From Streptomyces sp. NBRC 110028 (GTDB taxonomy: Bacteria; Actinomycetota; Actinomycetes; Streptomycetales; Streptomycetaceae), in the NCBI RefSeq assembly GCF_001417735.1, contig NZ_BBUZ01000022.1, forward strand, positions 372,001-436,000: 64,000 nucleotides of DNA, in the 5' to 3' direction. The translations under genes and the position numbers were made by a program. Positions 26,454 to 34,806 of this stretch are shown one piece after another. The number at the start of each line of letters is the position of its first letter. Position 1 is the first letter of the stretch. A model generated the notes under the pieces. That model was not told the origin of the DNA and searched no databases. It saw only the letters and a program-made list of their open reading frames with translations.

Positions 26454-26912
26454 TCATCGTCTTGGGTTCCCGCCGCTCACGGGCGGGTCGTACGGCGTCA
26501 GCTCGCAGCGTGGATCCGGCGCTCCGCCGGGCGCCGTCGCCGCCGCCTCCAGCGCCGCGCGGGCCCGCTCCGCCTGGACGAGCTGCGCCCCGACCTGCCG
26601 TCGTACGGCGCTCAGCCGCGCGATGCAGTCGTCCAGCTCGGCCAGCTTGCGCCGGTAGACCTCAAGCGACGCCGGGCAGGAGTCACCGGCCGGGTGGCCG
26701 GAGCGCAGGCACTCCACGAACGGACGGGTCTCCTCCAGGCCGAAGCCGAAGTCCTGCAGGGTGCGGATCTGGTGGACCAGCCGGAGGTCGTCCTCGTCGT
26801 ACGCCCGGTACCCGTTGCCGGAGCGCCGCGCGGGCAGCAGTCCGATCGACTCGTAATAGCGCAGGGTGCGGGTGGTGGTACCCGCCCGTTCGGCCAGCTC
26901 TCCGATCCGCAT
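26454..26912 (-). CDS. MerR-family transcriptional regulator
   Basis: The 152-residue protein begins with the MerR helix-turn-helix (MRIGELAERAGTTTRTLRYYE, SGNGYRAYDEDDL), followed by the dimerisation helix. Cysteines at 68, 79 and 96 and His73 lie at the start of that helix (ECLRSGHPAGDSC), which could sense metal or thiol stress; this is inference. The promoter just upstream carries a CCTTG-N10-CAAGG dyad. The gene is translationally coupled to the thioredoxin gene, so a redox-stress response is plausible. Confidence 0.87.
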   Translation of the reverse strand: MRIGELAERAGTTTRTLRYYESIGLLPARRSGNGYRAYDEDDLRLVHQIRTLQDFGFGLEETRPFVECLRSGHPAGDSCPASLEVYRRKLAELDDCIARLSAVRRQVGAQLVQAERARAALEAAATAPGGAPDPRCELTPYDPPVSGGNPRR

Positions 26913-26926
26913 GACTCGACGGTAGA

Positions 26927-26946
26927 CCTTGCCGCCGACGTCAAGG
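26927..26946 (-). promoter_or_regulatory. MerR-type operator/promoter dyad
   Basis: On the minus strand, CCTTG and CAAGG are separated by 10 bp, overlapping a TTGACG -35 element (complement of 39-44 in the 26900s). This dyad within a long spacer is typical of MerR-autoregulated promoters. It lies 15 bp upstream of the merR-like gene. Confidence 0.6.
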
Positions 26947-26989
26947 CCAGGTCTTTTCCGTCACCCCTGACGGCGCGGAATCCGGGCCG

Positions 26990-26995
26990 TAGGGT
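26990..26995 (+). promoter_or_regulatory. Putative -10 element TAGGGT, leaderless start
   Basis: TAGGGT ends 6 nt before the ATG of the serine hydrolase at 27002, leaving no room for a Shine-Dalgarno sequence. Confidence 0.45.
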
Positions 26996-27001
26996 GCGGG
27001 C

Positions 27002-28387
27002 ATGACCCCATCCGAGGATTGCGCGGAGCTGCTGCCCGCCACTCGCCGCGCCCTGCTCCACCGCGTCGCCGTCGGCCAGTCCGAGGGCCGGGCGCCCTCC
27101 CTGGTGGGGGCCGTGGTGCGGGAGGGGCGGCTGGTGTGGACGGGGGCGCGGGGCCGTACGGACGGACGGGCGCCCGACGCCGACACCCAGTACCGGATCG
27201 GATCGCTGACCAAGACGCTCACCGCGGTGCTGGTGATGCGGCTGCGCGACGAGGGGCTGCTGGACCTCGGGGATCCGCTGGCCAAGCATCTGGAGGCCCC
27301 CCAGGCGGAGGGCGCGACCGTCGCCCAGCTCCTCGCCCACACCTCGGGACTGGCCGCCGAGGCGCCCGGCCCGTGGTGGGAGCGCACACCGGGCGCGCTG
27401 CGCCCCACCACGGCGGATCTCTTCGGCGCGCGCCCCCTGGTCCACCCCGCCGGACGCCGCCACCACTACTCGAACACCGGCTTCGCCCTGCTCGGCGCGC
27501 TCGTCGAGCGGCTGCGGGGCGCGGCCTGGGGCGATGTCCTCGCCCGCGAGGTGCTGGAGCCGCTGGGGATGACGCGGACGTCCCTCGATCCGCGCGCCCC
27601 GCACGCCGGGGGCTGGGCCGTCCATCCCTGGGCCGATGTGCTGCTGCCGGAGCCCGCCGAGGACACCGGGCGGATGGCGCCCGCCGGGCAGCTGTGGTCG
27701 ACCGCCGCCGACCTGGCCCGCTTCGCCGCCTTCCTGCTGGACGGGGACGAGCGGGTGCTCGGCGCCGCGACGCTCGCCGAGATGCGCGGGCCCGCCGCCC
27801 CGCCCGAGGGCCGGGACCGGGACGGCGGCTACGGGCTCGGGGTGCAGCTGGCACACCGCGAGGGCCGGTTCCTGTACGGCCACGTCGGCTCCATGCCCGG
27901 CTTCCTCGCCGCCCTGTGGGTCAGCGAGGACGACCGGCTGGCCGGGATCGCGCTGGCCAACGTCACCTCGGGGCCGTCCGTCGCCTCCGTCGCCGCCGAC
28001 CTCGTACGGATCACCGCGGAGCACGAGCCGCGGATTCCCGCCCCCTGGCGGCCGCTGCCCGAGGCCGATCCGGAGCTGCTGGCGCTGACCGGGCCCTGGT
28101 ACTGGGGGCCCACGCCCTTCCTGCTGCGGTTGCGCGCAGACCGCGGCTTGGAGCTGTCGCCGGTCGGCGGAGCGGGCCGCGGCTCGCGCTTCCGGGCCGA
28201 GCCGGACGGCACCTGGACGGGCCTCGACGGCTACTACGCGGGGGAGACGCTGCGGGTGGTCGCGGGGCGCGAGGACGGCGCGCCCGGCCATCTCGACCTC
28301 GGCACCTTCGTGTTGACGCGGGAGCCGTACGCCCCGGAGGACGCGGTGCCCGGGGGCGTCGATCCGGACGGCTGGCGTCCGCTGTAG
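27002..28387 (+). CDS. Serine hydrolase of the beta-lactamase / class C PBP family
   Basis: The 461-residue protein has the catalytic SxxK in GSLTKTLTAVLVMRL (about residue 66), the YSN motif in YSNTGFALLGALVERL (about residue 156) and HVGS replacing KTG (about residue 293). A C-terminal domain of about 120 residues follows (YYAGETLRVVAGREDG). No signal peptide is seen, so it is probably cytoplasmic, like many EstB-type esterases or D-peptidases of this fold. The substrate is unknown. It is a single gene with a likely leaderless start. Confidence 0.88.
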   Translation: MTPSEDCAELLPATRRALLHRVAVGQSEGRAPSLVGAVVREGRLVWTGARGRTDGRAPDADTQYRIGSLTKTLTAVLVMRLRDEGLLDLGDPLAKHLEAPQAEGATVAQLLAHTSGLAAEAPGPWWERTPGALRPTTADLFGARPLVHPAGRRHHYSNTGFALLGALVERLRGAAWGDVLAREVLEPLGMTRTSLDPRAPHAGGWAVHPWADVLLPEPAEDTGRMAPAGQLWSTAADLARFAAFLLDGDERVLGAATLAEMRGPAAPPEGRDRDGGYGLGVQLAHREGRFLYGHVGSMPGFLAALWVSEDDRLAGIALANVTSGPSVASVAADLVRITAEHEPRIPAPWRPLPEADPELLALTGPWYWGPTPFLLRLRADRGLELSPVGGAGRGSRFRAEPDGTWTGLDGYYAGETLRVVAGREDGAPGHLDLGTFVLTREPYAPEDAVPGGVDPDGWRPL

Positions 28388-28438
28388 CCGTCCGTCGGGA
28401 GGCCGTCCGTCGGGGGGTGGCCCGTTCGCCGGGTGTGG

Positions 28439-28894
28439 TCAGGCGAGCGGCAGCTTGAAGCCGATGTGGCTGGCCTCGAAGCCGAGCCGCTCGTAGAAGC
28501 GGTGGGCGTCGACGCGGGTCGCGTCCGAGGTGAGCTGCACCAGCGCACAGCCCTGGCGGCGCGACTCCTCGACCGCCCACGCGATCAGCTCGGTGCCCAG
28601 ACCGTTGCCGCGTTCGCCGGCGTGGATCCGTACGGCCTCGATGATCGAGCGCGTGGCGCCGCGCCGGGAGAGCCCGGGCACCACGGTGAGCTGGAGGGTG
28701 CCGACCGTACGCCCGTCGCGGACCGCGACGACCAGGTGCTGGTTCGGTTCCCGGTCCAGCCGCTCGAACGCGGTCCGGTACGGAGCCAGGTCCTCTGGCG
28801 ACTCCCGCCGGGTGCCCAGGTGATCGTCGGCGAGCATGGCGACGATCGCGGATATGTCCTCGGCGGTCGCGCGCCGGATCTCGAAGTCGGTCAC
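28439..28894 (-). CDS. GNAT-family N-acetyltransferase
   Basis: The 151-residue protein shows GNAT motifs: TVGTLQLTVVPGLSRRG (strand 4), the acetyl-CoA P-loop region RIHAGERGNGLGTELIAWAVEE, and RFYERLGFEASHIGFKL at the end. The substrate is unknown. The GTG start at 28894 overlaps the stop codon of the upstream membrane-protein gene as GTGA, which suggests translational coupling. The same stretch also carries TAGGCT 7 nt before the GTG, so it could have its own leaderless transcript. Confidence 0.87.
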   Translation of the reverse strand: MTDFEIRRATAEDISAIVAMLADDHLGTRRESPEDLAPYRTAFERLDREPNQHLVVAVRDGRTVGTLQLTVVPGLSRRGATRSIIEAVRIHAGERGNGLGTELIAWAVEESRRQGCALVQLTSDATRVDAHRFYERLGFEASHIGFKLPLA

Positions 28895-29433
28895 GCCCGC
28901 GAGCCTACGCGGCCGCTCCCGGCCCCGCTCAGGCGACCGTTTCCGCGCAGCCGCCGCCCCCACGCCGTCATGCCCCATGGCTTGATCACCGAGATGGCGG
29001 TCAGGAAGACGTAGACGCCCAGGCTGACCGACGGCGCCAGGACCAGATCCGTCGTGGCGCCGACCGCCCGGCCCGCCGAGACGTCGGCCATGGCCGCGTC
29101 GATCCGGGCGCGCAGCGCGAAGGCGGTGGCGGCGGTGGTCACCAGGGTCAGCCAGAACTTCACGTACACCCAGCGGTGGCGGGCCAGGCCCCAGGGCGTG
29201 CCGAGGGAGAGCACCACTCCGCTGAGGAGGGAGAGCAGGCTGACCGGGATGAGCAGCCAGTCCCCGAGGACGTGCATCGACCGGTACGCCCCCGCGGCGG
29301 CCTCGGCCGATCCCGCCGCGGCCCCGGTGATGCCCAGGGCCAGCACGCCGAGCGTCAGTCCGAGCCAGCCGACGGAGACGACCACATGCACGACGAGGAG
29401 GGCCCGGCGCGCGGGCCGTTTCAGCTGTTGCAT
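28891..29433 (-). CDS. DUF2269-like integral membrane protein
   Basis: The 180-residue protein has four hydrophobic segments (ALLVVHVVVSVGWLGLTLGVLALG, WLLIPVSLLSLLSGVVLSLG, FWLTLVTTAATAFALRA, VSLGVYVFLTAISVIKPWGM) and the HVxxSVGWxG motif seen in DUF2269-type proteins. Its function is unknown. It is translationally coupled to the GNAT gene by a 4-bp GTGA overlap. The promoter must lie in the short gap to the divergent HAD gene. Confidence 0.8.
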   Translation of the reverse strand: MQQLKRPARRALLVVHVVVSVGWLGLTLGVLALGITGAAAGSAEAAAGAYRSMHVLGDWLLIPVSLLSLLSGVVLSLGTPWGLARHRWVYVKFWLTLVTTAATAFALRARIDAAMADVSAGRAVGATTDLVLAPSVSLGVYVFLTAISVIKPWGMTAWGRRLRGNGRLSGAGSGRVGSRA

Positions 29434-29546
29434 GCGCTCACCGTGGCCCGCCCGGGCCGCTCGCCGCGTCGGACGGCGGGAGTATCCGCGGCTACTCCCG
29501 GAATCCGGGGATGACCCGCGCGGGACACGCCCTACGCTCGGGCTCC

Positions 29547-30179
29547 ATGACCAGACTGCATCTGTTCGATCTGGACGGGACGCTGATCCGTGGTTCGGCC
29601 GCGGCCGTCGAGATATCGCGTCAGCTCGGTGTGGAGCGGGAGATCGGGGAGTTGGAGCGGGAGTTCGCGGCGGGCGGGCTGGCCCCGGCGCGGTTCGCCG
29701 AGCGGGCCTGTGCGCTGTGGGGGGAGCTGACGCGGGCGCAGGTGGCGGCGGCGTTCGAGGGGGCGCCGTGGCTGATGGGGATTCGGGAGGTGTGGGCGGA
29801 CATCCGGGCGCGCGGTGAGCGGTGTGCCGTGATCTCGCTCTCGCCCGGGTTCTTCGTGGAGCGGCTGCTCGACTGGGGCGCCGACGCGGCGCACGGGTCG
29901 GCGTGGCCGCCGGTGCCGTTCCGGGAGCGGCTGGATCCCGCGGGCATTCTGAACCCGGCCGCTAAGGTGCGGATCGCGGATGAACTCTGTGGGAAGTTCG
30001 GGTTGACCAGGGCGGACTGCGTCGCCTACGGGGATTCGATGTCGGATGCCGAGCTGTTCGCGGTGGTGCCCTTCTCGGTCGCGGTGAACGCGGATCACCA
30101 TGTGAGCGAAATCGCATCCGGCTGGTATCGCGGCAACGATCTCCGAGAGGCTTACGAAATAGCGGGTAACCGCAAGTAA
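29547..30179 (+). CDS. HAD-superfamily phosphatase (SerB-like)
   Basis: The 210-residue protein carries HAD motif I at the N-terminus (LHLFDLDGTLIRGS), motif II as VISLSPGFF, a conserved Lys in AAKVRIADEL, and motif III/IV as CVAYGDSMSDAELF. This layout resembles phosphoserine phosphatase-like HAD-IB enzymes. The substrate is unknown. The ATG at 29547 follows TACGCT by 8 nt and may be a leaderless start; the frame is open to 29511, but the family starts at the motif. Confidence 0.88.
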   Translation: MTRLHLFDLDGTLIRGSAAAVEISRQLGVEREIGELEREFAAGGLAPARFAERACALWGELTRAQVAAAFEGAPWLMGIREVWADIRARGERCAVISLSPGFFVERLLDWGADAAHGSAWPPVPFRERLDPAGILNPAAKVRIADELCGKFGLTRADCVAYGDSMSDAELFAVVPFSVAVNADHHVSEIASGWYRGNDLREAYEIAGNRK

Positions 30180-30530
30180 CTACGGGTAATTACGTGCGCT
30201 GCCAGGTGTAACGGACGCGGCATCCATAGGGCTTGTGAATTCGTCCGGGCCCGGTAGGGTCGGGGCAGTTCCGTCCCGGCAAAGCCGTGGCGGGGCCACA
30301 ACCGGGCAACCCGCTCCAACCAGCATATCGGGAACACAGCCCCTGTTACCCGGACTTCGGGCGAAGTTCTCGGGCACGGAAGGAGCGTGGCATGCTGCCG
30401 GATACAGAGTACGGAGCGGGCCGACAGGACCAATCTCACGTGAACCAGTCGACCAGAGCGGGGAATTGCGGGCACATTCCGGCAGCGGAAGTGCGAAGAC
30501 CGACAGAAAGATGTTCGAGGCGAGGCAACC
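30180..30530 (+). other. 351-bp leader region upstream of the flavohaemoglobin-like gene
   Basis: A plausible promoter, TTGTGA (30233-30238) with a 16-bp spacer and TAGGGT (30255-30260), would give a leader of about 265 nt. A GTGGC/GCCAC hairpin lies at 30287-30299. An ATG at 30392 with a good GGAAGGAG Shine-Dalgarno opens a 57-codon frame (MLPDTEYGAGRQ...) that overlaps the start of the next gene at 30531. I cannot say whether it is translated. No known riboswitch was recognised. Confidence 0.4.
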
Positions 30531-32024
30531 ATGGACGCTCCGACCACCACATCGTCGGCCGGTAACGACGGCGGGGGAGACAGTGGCGACTGGGGTTGGT
30601 TCACCCCGAGCAGGAAACCGGCCGATGACCAGCCCCGTTCCCCGGAAACGGACGGCGCGTCCGAGGACCGGCCGGCCGGCCGCCGGGTGAGCCCGATACA
30701 CCCGGCCGGTACGCAGGCCGGGCGCCGCGCGGCGCCGCCCGTACCGGCCCCCGCCTCCCCCATCGCCCCCGCGTCCGCCGTGCCGCCCGAGACGGGGCGC
30801 GAGGGCGGACGCGAGGAGCATCAGCGCCCCGACGAGGCGTCGGCCCCGCACCGCTTGCGCCCGGCCGCCGAGTCCGTCTTCACCGCGCCCGAGACCGCCT
30901 CGCCCGACGCGATCCTGCTGCGCCGCACCATGGCCGAGATCGAGCCGGTGAGCGACAAGGTCACCTCGTACTTCTACGCGCTGCTCTTCGTCCAGCATCC
31001 CGAGTTGCGGCCGCTCTTCCCGGCCGCCATGGACGCCCAGCGCGACCGGCTGTTCAAGGCGATCCTCACCGCCGCCCGGCTCATCGACGATCACGACATC
31101 CTCAGCGACTTCCTGTCCCGGCTCGGCCGCGGGCACCGCAAGTACGGCACCCAGCCCGAGCACTATCCGGCCGTCGGCGAGTGCCTGATCGCCGCGCTGA
31201 CCCGGTACGCGACCAGCACCTGGAGCGACGAGGCCGAGGCGGCCTGGGTCCGGGCCTACACCTCGATCTCCCAGATCATGATCGACGCGGCGGCCGAGGA
31301 CGAGCTGCGCGCGCCCGCGTGGTGGCAGGCCGAGGTCGTCGGGCACGAATCGCGCACGGCCGACATCGCCGTCATCACCGTCCGCCCGGACCAGCCGTAC
31401 CCCTTCCTCGCGGGGCAGTACACCTCGGTGGAGACCCCCTGGTGGCCGCGGGTGTGGCGGCACTACTCCTTCGCCTCCGCACCCCGTGCCGACGGGCTGC
31501 TGTCCTTCCACGTGAAGGCGATACCGGCCGGCTGGGTCTCCTCCGCGCTGGTGCACCGTGCCCGCCCCGGTGATGTGATCCGCCTCGGGCCGCCCGCCGG
31601 TTCGATGACGGTCGACCACGCGTCCGACAACGGGCTGCTGTGCCTGGGCGGCGGCACCGGTATCGCACCGATCAAGGCGCTGGTCGAGGACGTCGCCGAG
31701 CACGGCCGCCAGCGGGCGGTCGAGGTCTTCTACGGCGCCCGCAACGACCACGACCTCTACGACATCGACACCATGCTGCGGCTCGCCCAGCGGCACCCCT
31801 GGCTCTCGGTCCGTCCGGTGGTCTCCGACGGCCCGACGAGCGGACTCAGCGGCAGACTTCCGGACGCCGTGCGGCAGTACGGCCCGTGGAACGCGTTCGA
31901 CGCGTACCTCTCCGGCCCGCCCGGCATGATCCGCAGCGGTGTGGACGCCCTGATGGGCGTCGGCGTCCCGTCCCATCGCATCCGGCACGACTCCATCGAA
32001 GAGCTGATGGCGGCGGCGGAGTAG
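30531..32024 (+). CDS. Flavohaemoglobin-like protein (globin plus FAD/NAD reductase)
   Basis: The 497-residue protein has a disordered Pro/Arg/Glu-rich N-terminus (about 120 residues). A globin domain follows (ILLRRTMAEIEPVSDKVTSYFY, VQHPELRPLFPAAM, proximal His region LGRGHRKYGTQPEHYPAVG). The ferredoxin-reductase module has the FAD motif RHYSFASAP and NAD site LGGGTGIAPIKALVEDV, and ends with YLSGPPGMIRSGVDAL. Typical flavohaemoglobins (about 400 residues) detoxify nitric oxide; the long N-terminal extension is unusual. No NsrR-type site was recognised upstream. A PPOX-fold protein gene follows 77 bp later. Confidence 0.88.
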   Translation: MDAPTTTSSAGNDGGGDSGDWGWFTPSRKPADDQPRSPETDGASEDRPAGRRVSPIHPAGTQAGRRAAPPVPAPASPIAPASAVPPETGREGGREEHQRPDEASAPHRLRPAAESVFTAPETASPDAILLRRTMAEIEPVSDKVTSYFYALLFVQHPELRPLFPAAMDAQRDRLFKAILTAARLIDDHDILSDFLSRLGRGHRKYGTQPEHYPAVGECLIAALTRYATSTWSDEAEAAWVRAYTSISQIMIDAAAEDELRAPAWWQAEVVGHESRTADIAVITVRPDQPYPFLAGQYTSVETPWWPRVWRHYSFASAPRADGLLSFHVKAIPAGWVSSALVHRARPGDVIRLGPPAGSMTVDHASDNGLLCLGGGTGIAPIKALVEDVAEHGRQRAVEVFYGARNDHDLYDIDTMLRLAQRHPWLSVRPVVSDGPTSGLSGRLPDAVRQYGPWNAFDAYLSGPPGMIRSGVDALMGVGVPSHRIRHDSIEELMAAAE

Positions 32025-32101
32025 CGCGGGGCAGGGCGGCGGAGCGGTCAGGGAAACGGGGCGGTGGACAGACGGCGATGTCAGGACGGGGACGAGGGAC
32101 T

Positions 32102-33133
32102 GTGGACGACATCGGGCACGAGAGGGCGGCCGCGCCGGCACCCGGCCACCGTGCGGAGCGACTGGAGAGCCTGGAGAGCACGGACCGCGCGGACCGTCCG
32201 GGGAGCGACGGTGAGCACCTCCTCCAGCAGCGCCTGGGGACGGCCGACCGCGCCGACCGCTTCTACGACCAGCAAGTGCTGGACCACCTCAACGTCCGGA
32301 TGCGGGAGTTCATCGCGCGCCAGGAGATGTTCTTCCTGGCCACCGCCGACCGGCACGGGGAGTGCGACAGCACTTTCCGGGCCGGACCGCCCGGCTTTCT
32401 GAGCGTGCTCGACGGACGCACCCTCGCCTACCCCGAATACCGGGGGAACGGCGTGCTGGCCAGCCTCGGCAACATCGAGGAGAACCCGCACGTCGGCATC
32501 ATGTTGATCGACTTCTTCCGCGACCGCATCGGACTGCACGTCAACGGCTGGGCCCGGGTGGTCCAGGACGACGAGATGCGCGCCCGCTACCCCGGCCTGC
32601 CGGTCGACCCGATACCCGGCCGCCGCGCGGTCGTATGGGTCGAGGTGACCGTCGAGGAGGCGTACATCCACTGCGCCAAGCACATCCCCCATCTGCAGAA
32701 GGTGCCCGCGCGGCGGCACGCCCGCGCCGGGGACGGGCCGGGCCCCGACCGGCCCCGTGACCCGCAGCAGGGCCGGGCCTGGGGGACGGACGACGCCAAG
32801 CGCAAGGGCGGCGACTTCTTCGGCGCCGCCGCGGAGGCGCGCGAGCGGCGCCGTACGCCCCCTGCCGAGCACCCTGCCGAGCCCTCCGCCGCGCCTCTCG
32901 CCGAGACCCCCGCCGAGACCCCCGCCGAGTCTCCCGCCGCGTCGGCGGCCCCGGTACCGGCTGCCCAGGCGCCCGCGCCCCAGGCACCGGTTCCCACCGA
33001 GTGGGTTTCGGGGGCGCGGCGGCCGGCGGCGCGTCCCGAGAAGTGGCTGGAGCAGGCCGAGCGGGTGCTCGCCGACGCCCGCCGACGGGCGGCCGAGAAG
33101 GGACCGCAGCCGTTCAGCGGCTGGTTCCGCTGA
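32102..33133 (+). CDS. Pyridoxamine 5'-phosphate oxidase-fold (PPOX) family protein
   Basis: The 343-residue protein has a central PPOX split-barrel domain (NVRMREFIARQEMFFLATADRHGECDSTFRAG, GNGVLASLGNIEENPHVGIMLIDFF, GWARVVQDDEMR, CAKHIPHLQKV), which usually binds FMN or F420. The N-terminus is charged. The C-terminal 140 residues are low complexity, with PAEHPAEP / ETPAETPAES Ala/Pro/Glu repeats, ending in a conserved-looking helix (WLEQAERVLADARRRAAEKG). I chose the GTG at 32102 (GAGGG before it); an ATG at 32078 is possible. It follows the flavohaemoglobin-like gene and may share its transcript, so a redox role is plausible. Confidence 0.82.
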   Translation: MDDIGHERAAAPAPGHRAERLESLESTDRADRPGSDGEHLLQQRLGTADRADRFYDQQVLDHLNVRMREFIARQEMFFLATADRHGECDSTFRAGPPGFLSVLDGRTLAYPEYRGNGVLASLGNIEENPHVGIMLIDFFRDRIGLHVNGWARVVQDDEMRARYPGLPVDPIPGRRAVVWVEVTVEEAYIHCAKHIPHLQKVPARRHARAGDGPGPDRPRDPQQGRAWGTDDAKRKGGDFFGAAAEARERRRTPPAEHPAEPSAAPLAETPAETPAESPAASAAPVPAAQAPAPQAPVPTEWVSGARRPAARPEKWLEQAERVLADARRRAAEKGPQPFSGWFR

Positions 33134-33631
33134 TCAGCCGAGGTCGTCGGCGAGCAGGGCGCGCACGCCCTCGACGTTGGCGTCGAGATAGGCGCGCAGC
33201 GACGGCGGCACCATGCCGACGGAGGCGATCCCCTCCCGGGTGAACGGGATCCGCACCACCTCGTACTCCCCGCAGGGCTCCTCCACCTCCGGGCCGTGCC
33301 GCCGGCTGAGGTCCATCGAGGCGAGCCTGCAGACGAAGAAGTGCTGCACCTTGACCCCGTCCGGGGCGCCCCCCTCCGGGTGCGGAACGGTGTCGACGAA
33401 GGCGGGGACCACATCCGTCACCTTCGCGCCCAGCTCCTCGTCCACCTCGCGGTGCAGGGCCTCGACGACGGTGCCGTCCTCGGGCTCCACACCACCGCCG
33501 GGAGTGATCCAGTACGGCTGCTGACCGGGCTTGGTCCGCTTGATCAGGATCATGCGCGGGTCGGTGTCGCCGTCGAGCAGGATGGCGCGGGCGGTGCGTT
33601 TGACCACAGGTCGTTCGGTCATGCAGGACAT
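33134..33631 (-). CDS. NUDIX hydrolase
   Basis: The 165-residue protein has the Nudix box GGGVEPEDGTVVEALHREVDEELG near residue 45; the first Glu of the consensus reads Gly, while REVDEELG is intact. It opens with the first strand VKRTARAILLDGD. Substrates of such proteins are nucleoside diphosphates linked to another group; the exact one is unknown. Two ATGs, 33631 and 33622, are possible. It is convergent with the PPOX gene, whose stop codon abuts its stop. Confidence 0.88.
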   Translation of the reverse strand: MSCMTERPVVKRTARAILLDGDTDPRMILIKRTKPGQQPYWITPGGGVEPEDGTVVEALHREVDEELGAKVTDVVPAFVDTVPHPEGGAPDGVKVQHFFVCRLASMDLSRRHGPEVEEPCGEYEVVRIPFTREGIASVGMVPPSLRAYLDANVEGVRALLADDLG

Positions 33632-33698
33632 CTGCCGCAGCCGTCCCCGGCTGAAACCCCATGCTCACCAGTGGACAGGGGTTCACCAGTGGACCGGC

Positions 33699-34595
33699 TC
33701 ACCAGTCGACGGCGGCGCGCAGCAGCCACTCGTGCGCCCGGGCGACATGCGGCACCGCGAGCCCACCGGTCCGCACCACCAGGAAGTAGGTGCGCAGCGG
33801 CGGCACCGGCGGGTTGAGCAGCGCCACCACTTCCCCGGCGTCGAGGGCGTCCATGCACAGATAGCGCGGCAGCACGCCGAGCCCCGCGCCCTCCGCGACG
33901 CACGCCAGCACCGCCCGCAGATCGGGGGCGATGACCGTGCCGGAGGTGACCGGGCGGGCGTCGAAGACGGCCGACCAGTAGCGGCTGACCAGCGGCAGGC
34001 TCTCGTGGACCTCGACCACGGGCAGCGCCTCCAGCGCGCTCGCGCCCTTGACCTGGAGCATTGCGGAGCCGCCGAGCCGGGCCGCCCAGCGCGGGGAGGC
34101 GATCAGCACGTGCTCCTCGTCGCACAGTGGGGTGGCGGCCAGCGGCCGCCCGCGCGGCCGGGCGGTGCTGATGGCCAGGTCGTGGTGGCCCGCCCCGAGC
34201 CCCTTGAACAGCTCCTCGGAAGCGCCGAAGGCGCACCGCAGCGCGAGCCCCTGGGCGACGAGCGTGGTGAGCGCGGGCAGCGCGCGCAACGCGGTGAACT
34301 CCGGGGGACCGGCGAGATGCAGGGTGCGCAGTGCGGAGTGGTCGTCGAGACCGGTCTCGGTGATCTCCACGAGCGCGTCGAGGTGCGGGGCGGTCTTGTG
34401 GGCCAGCTCCTCCCCGACGGTGGTGGGGATGACCCCGCGCGCCGTACGGAGGAACAGCGGCCGTCCCACCTGCCGCTCCAGGGTGCGGATCTGGCCGGTG
34501 ACGGCGGGCTGGGAGAGGCCGAGCAGCGCGGCGGCACGGGTGAAGGACCCGGCGCGGTGCACCGTGACAAACGTGCGTAAGAGGGCCAGATCCAT
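33699..34595 (-). CDS. LysR-family transcriptional regulator
   Basis: The 298-residue protein has the N-terminal LysR helix-turn-helix (MDLALLRTFVTVHRAGSFTRAAALLGLSQPAVTGQIRTLE) and a periplasmic-binding-like effector domain with two lobes (RTLHLAGPPEFTALRALP, EGAGLGVLPRYLC). The effector is unknown. The ATG at 34595 follows GAGGGGAA. There is no divergent gene next to it, which is unusual for LysR regulators, so its target is unclear. The gap to the next gene holds a strong terminator for the ptpA unit. Confidence 0.9.
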   Translation of the reverse strand: MDLALLRTFVTVHRAGSFTRAAALLGLSQPAVTGQIRTLERQVGRPLFLRTARGVIPTTVGEELAHKTAPHLDALVEITETGLDDHSALRTLHLAGPPEFTALRALPALTTLVAQGLALRCAFGASEELFKGLGAGHHDLAISTARPRGRPLAATPLCDEEHVLIASPRWAARLGGSAMLQVKGASALEALPVVEVHESLPLVSRYWSAVFDARPVTSGTVIAPDLRAVLACVAEGAGLGVLPRYLCMDALDAGEVVALLNPPVPPLRTYFLVVRTGGLAVPHVARAHEWLLRAAVDW

Positions 34596-34731
34596 GCGGT
34601 TCCCCTCGTGTCGGCGCACCCCCGCCGCATGCCAACTATAAAAATGCCGATAGGTTCATGTCGCTACTGTGATTGGACACTGACGCTGAGTCAACTAGCC
34701 TTGTTCAAGCGGTTCTCCACGAGAAGAACCG

Positions 34732-34770
34732 GGGCGTCTCAAGCCACGAGGGGGGAGGCTTGAGACGCCC
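34732..34770 (-). terminator. Strong terminator after the ptpA-PLP operon
   Basis: GGGCGTCTCAAGCC and GGCTTGAGACGCCC form a perfect 14-bp stem around an 11-nt loop. It lies 37 bp downstream of the PLP enzyme stop codon. The region from 34596 to 34731 otherwise holds only the LysR promoter area and a GGTTCT/AGAACC hairpin (34711-34730). Confidence 0.8.
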
Positions 34771-34806
34771 GTCAGGCGTACCCGCGCGCACGCCGTACGG
34801 CGAGTT

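Noticed and set aside
30421..30450. Additional parS-like sequence CTCACGTGAACC
   Set aside because: Only the central CACGTGAA matches; the outer bases of the palindrome are wrong.
30267..30530. Known riboswitch in the flavohaemoglobin leader
   Set aside because: I compared it by eye with TPP, cobalamin and c-di-AMP cores and saw none of the conserved motifs.
34596..34731. Possible tRNA gene in the LysR upstream gap
   Set aside because: The GGTTCT/AGAACC hairpin resembles a stem, but there is no cloverleaf, T-loop GGTTCNANNCC or acceptor stem.
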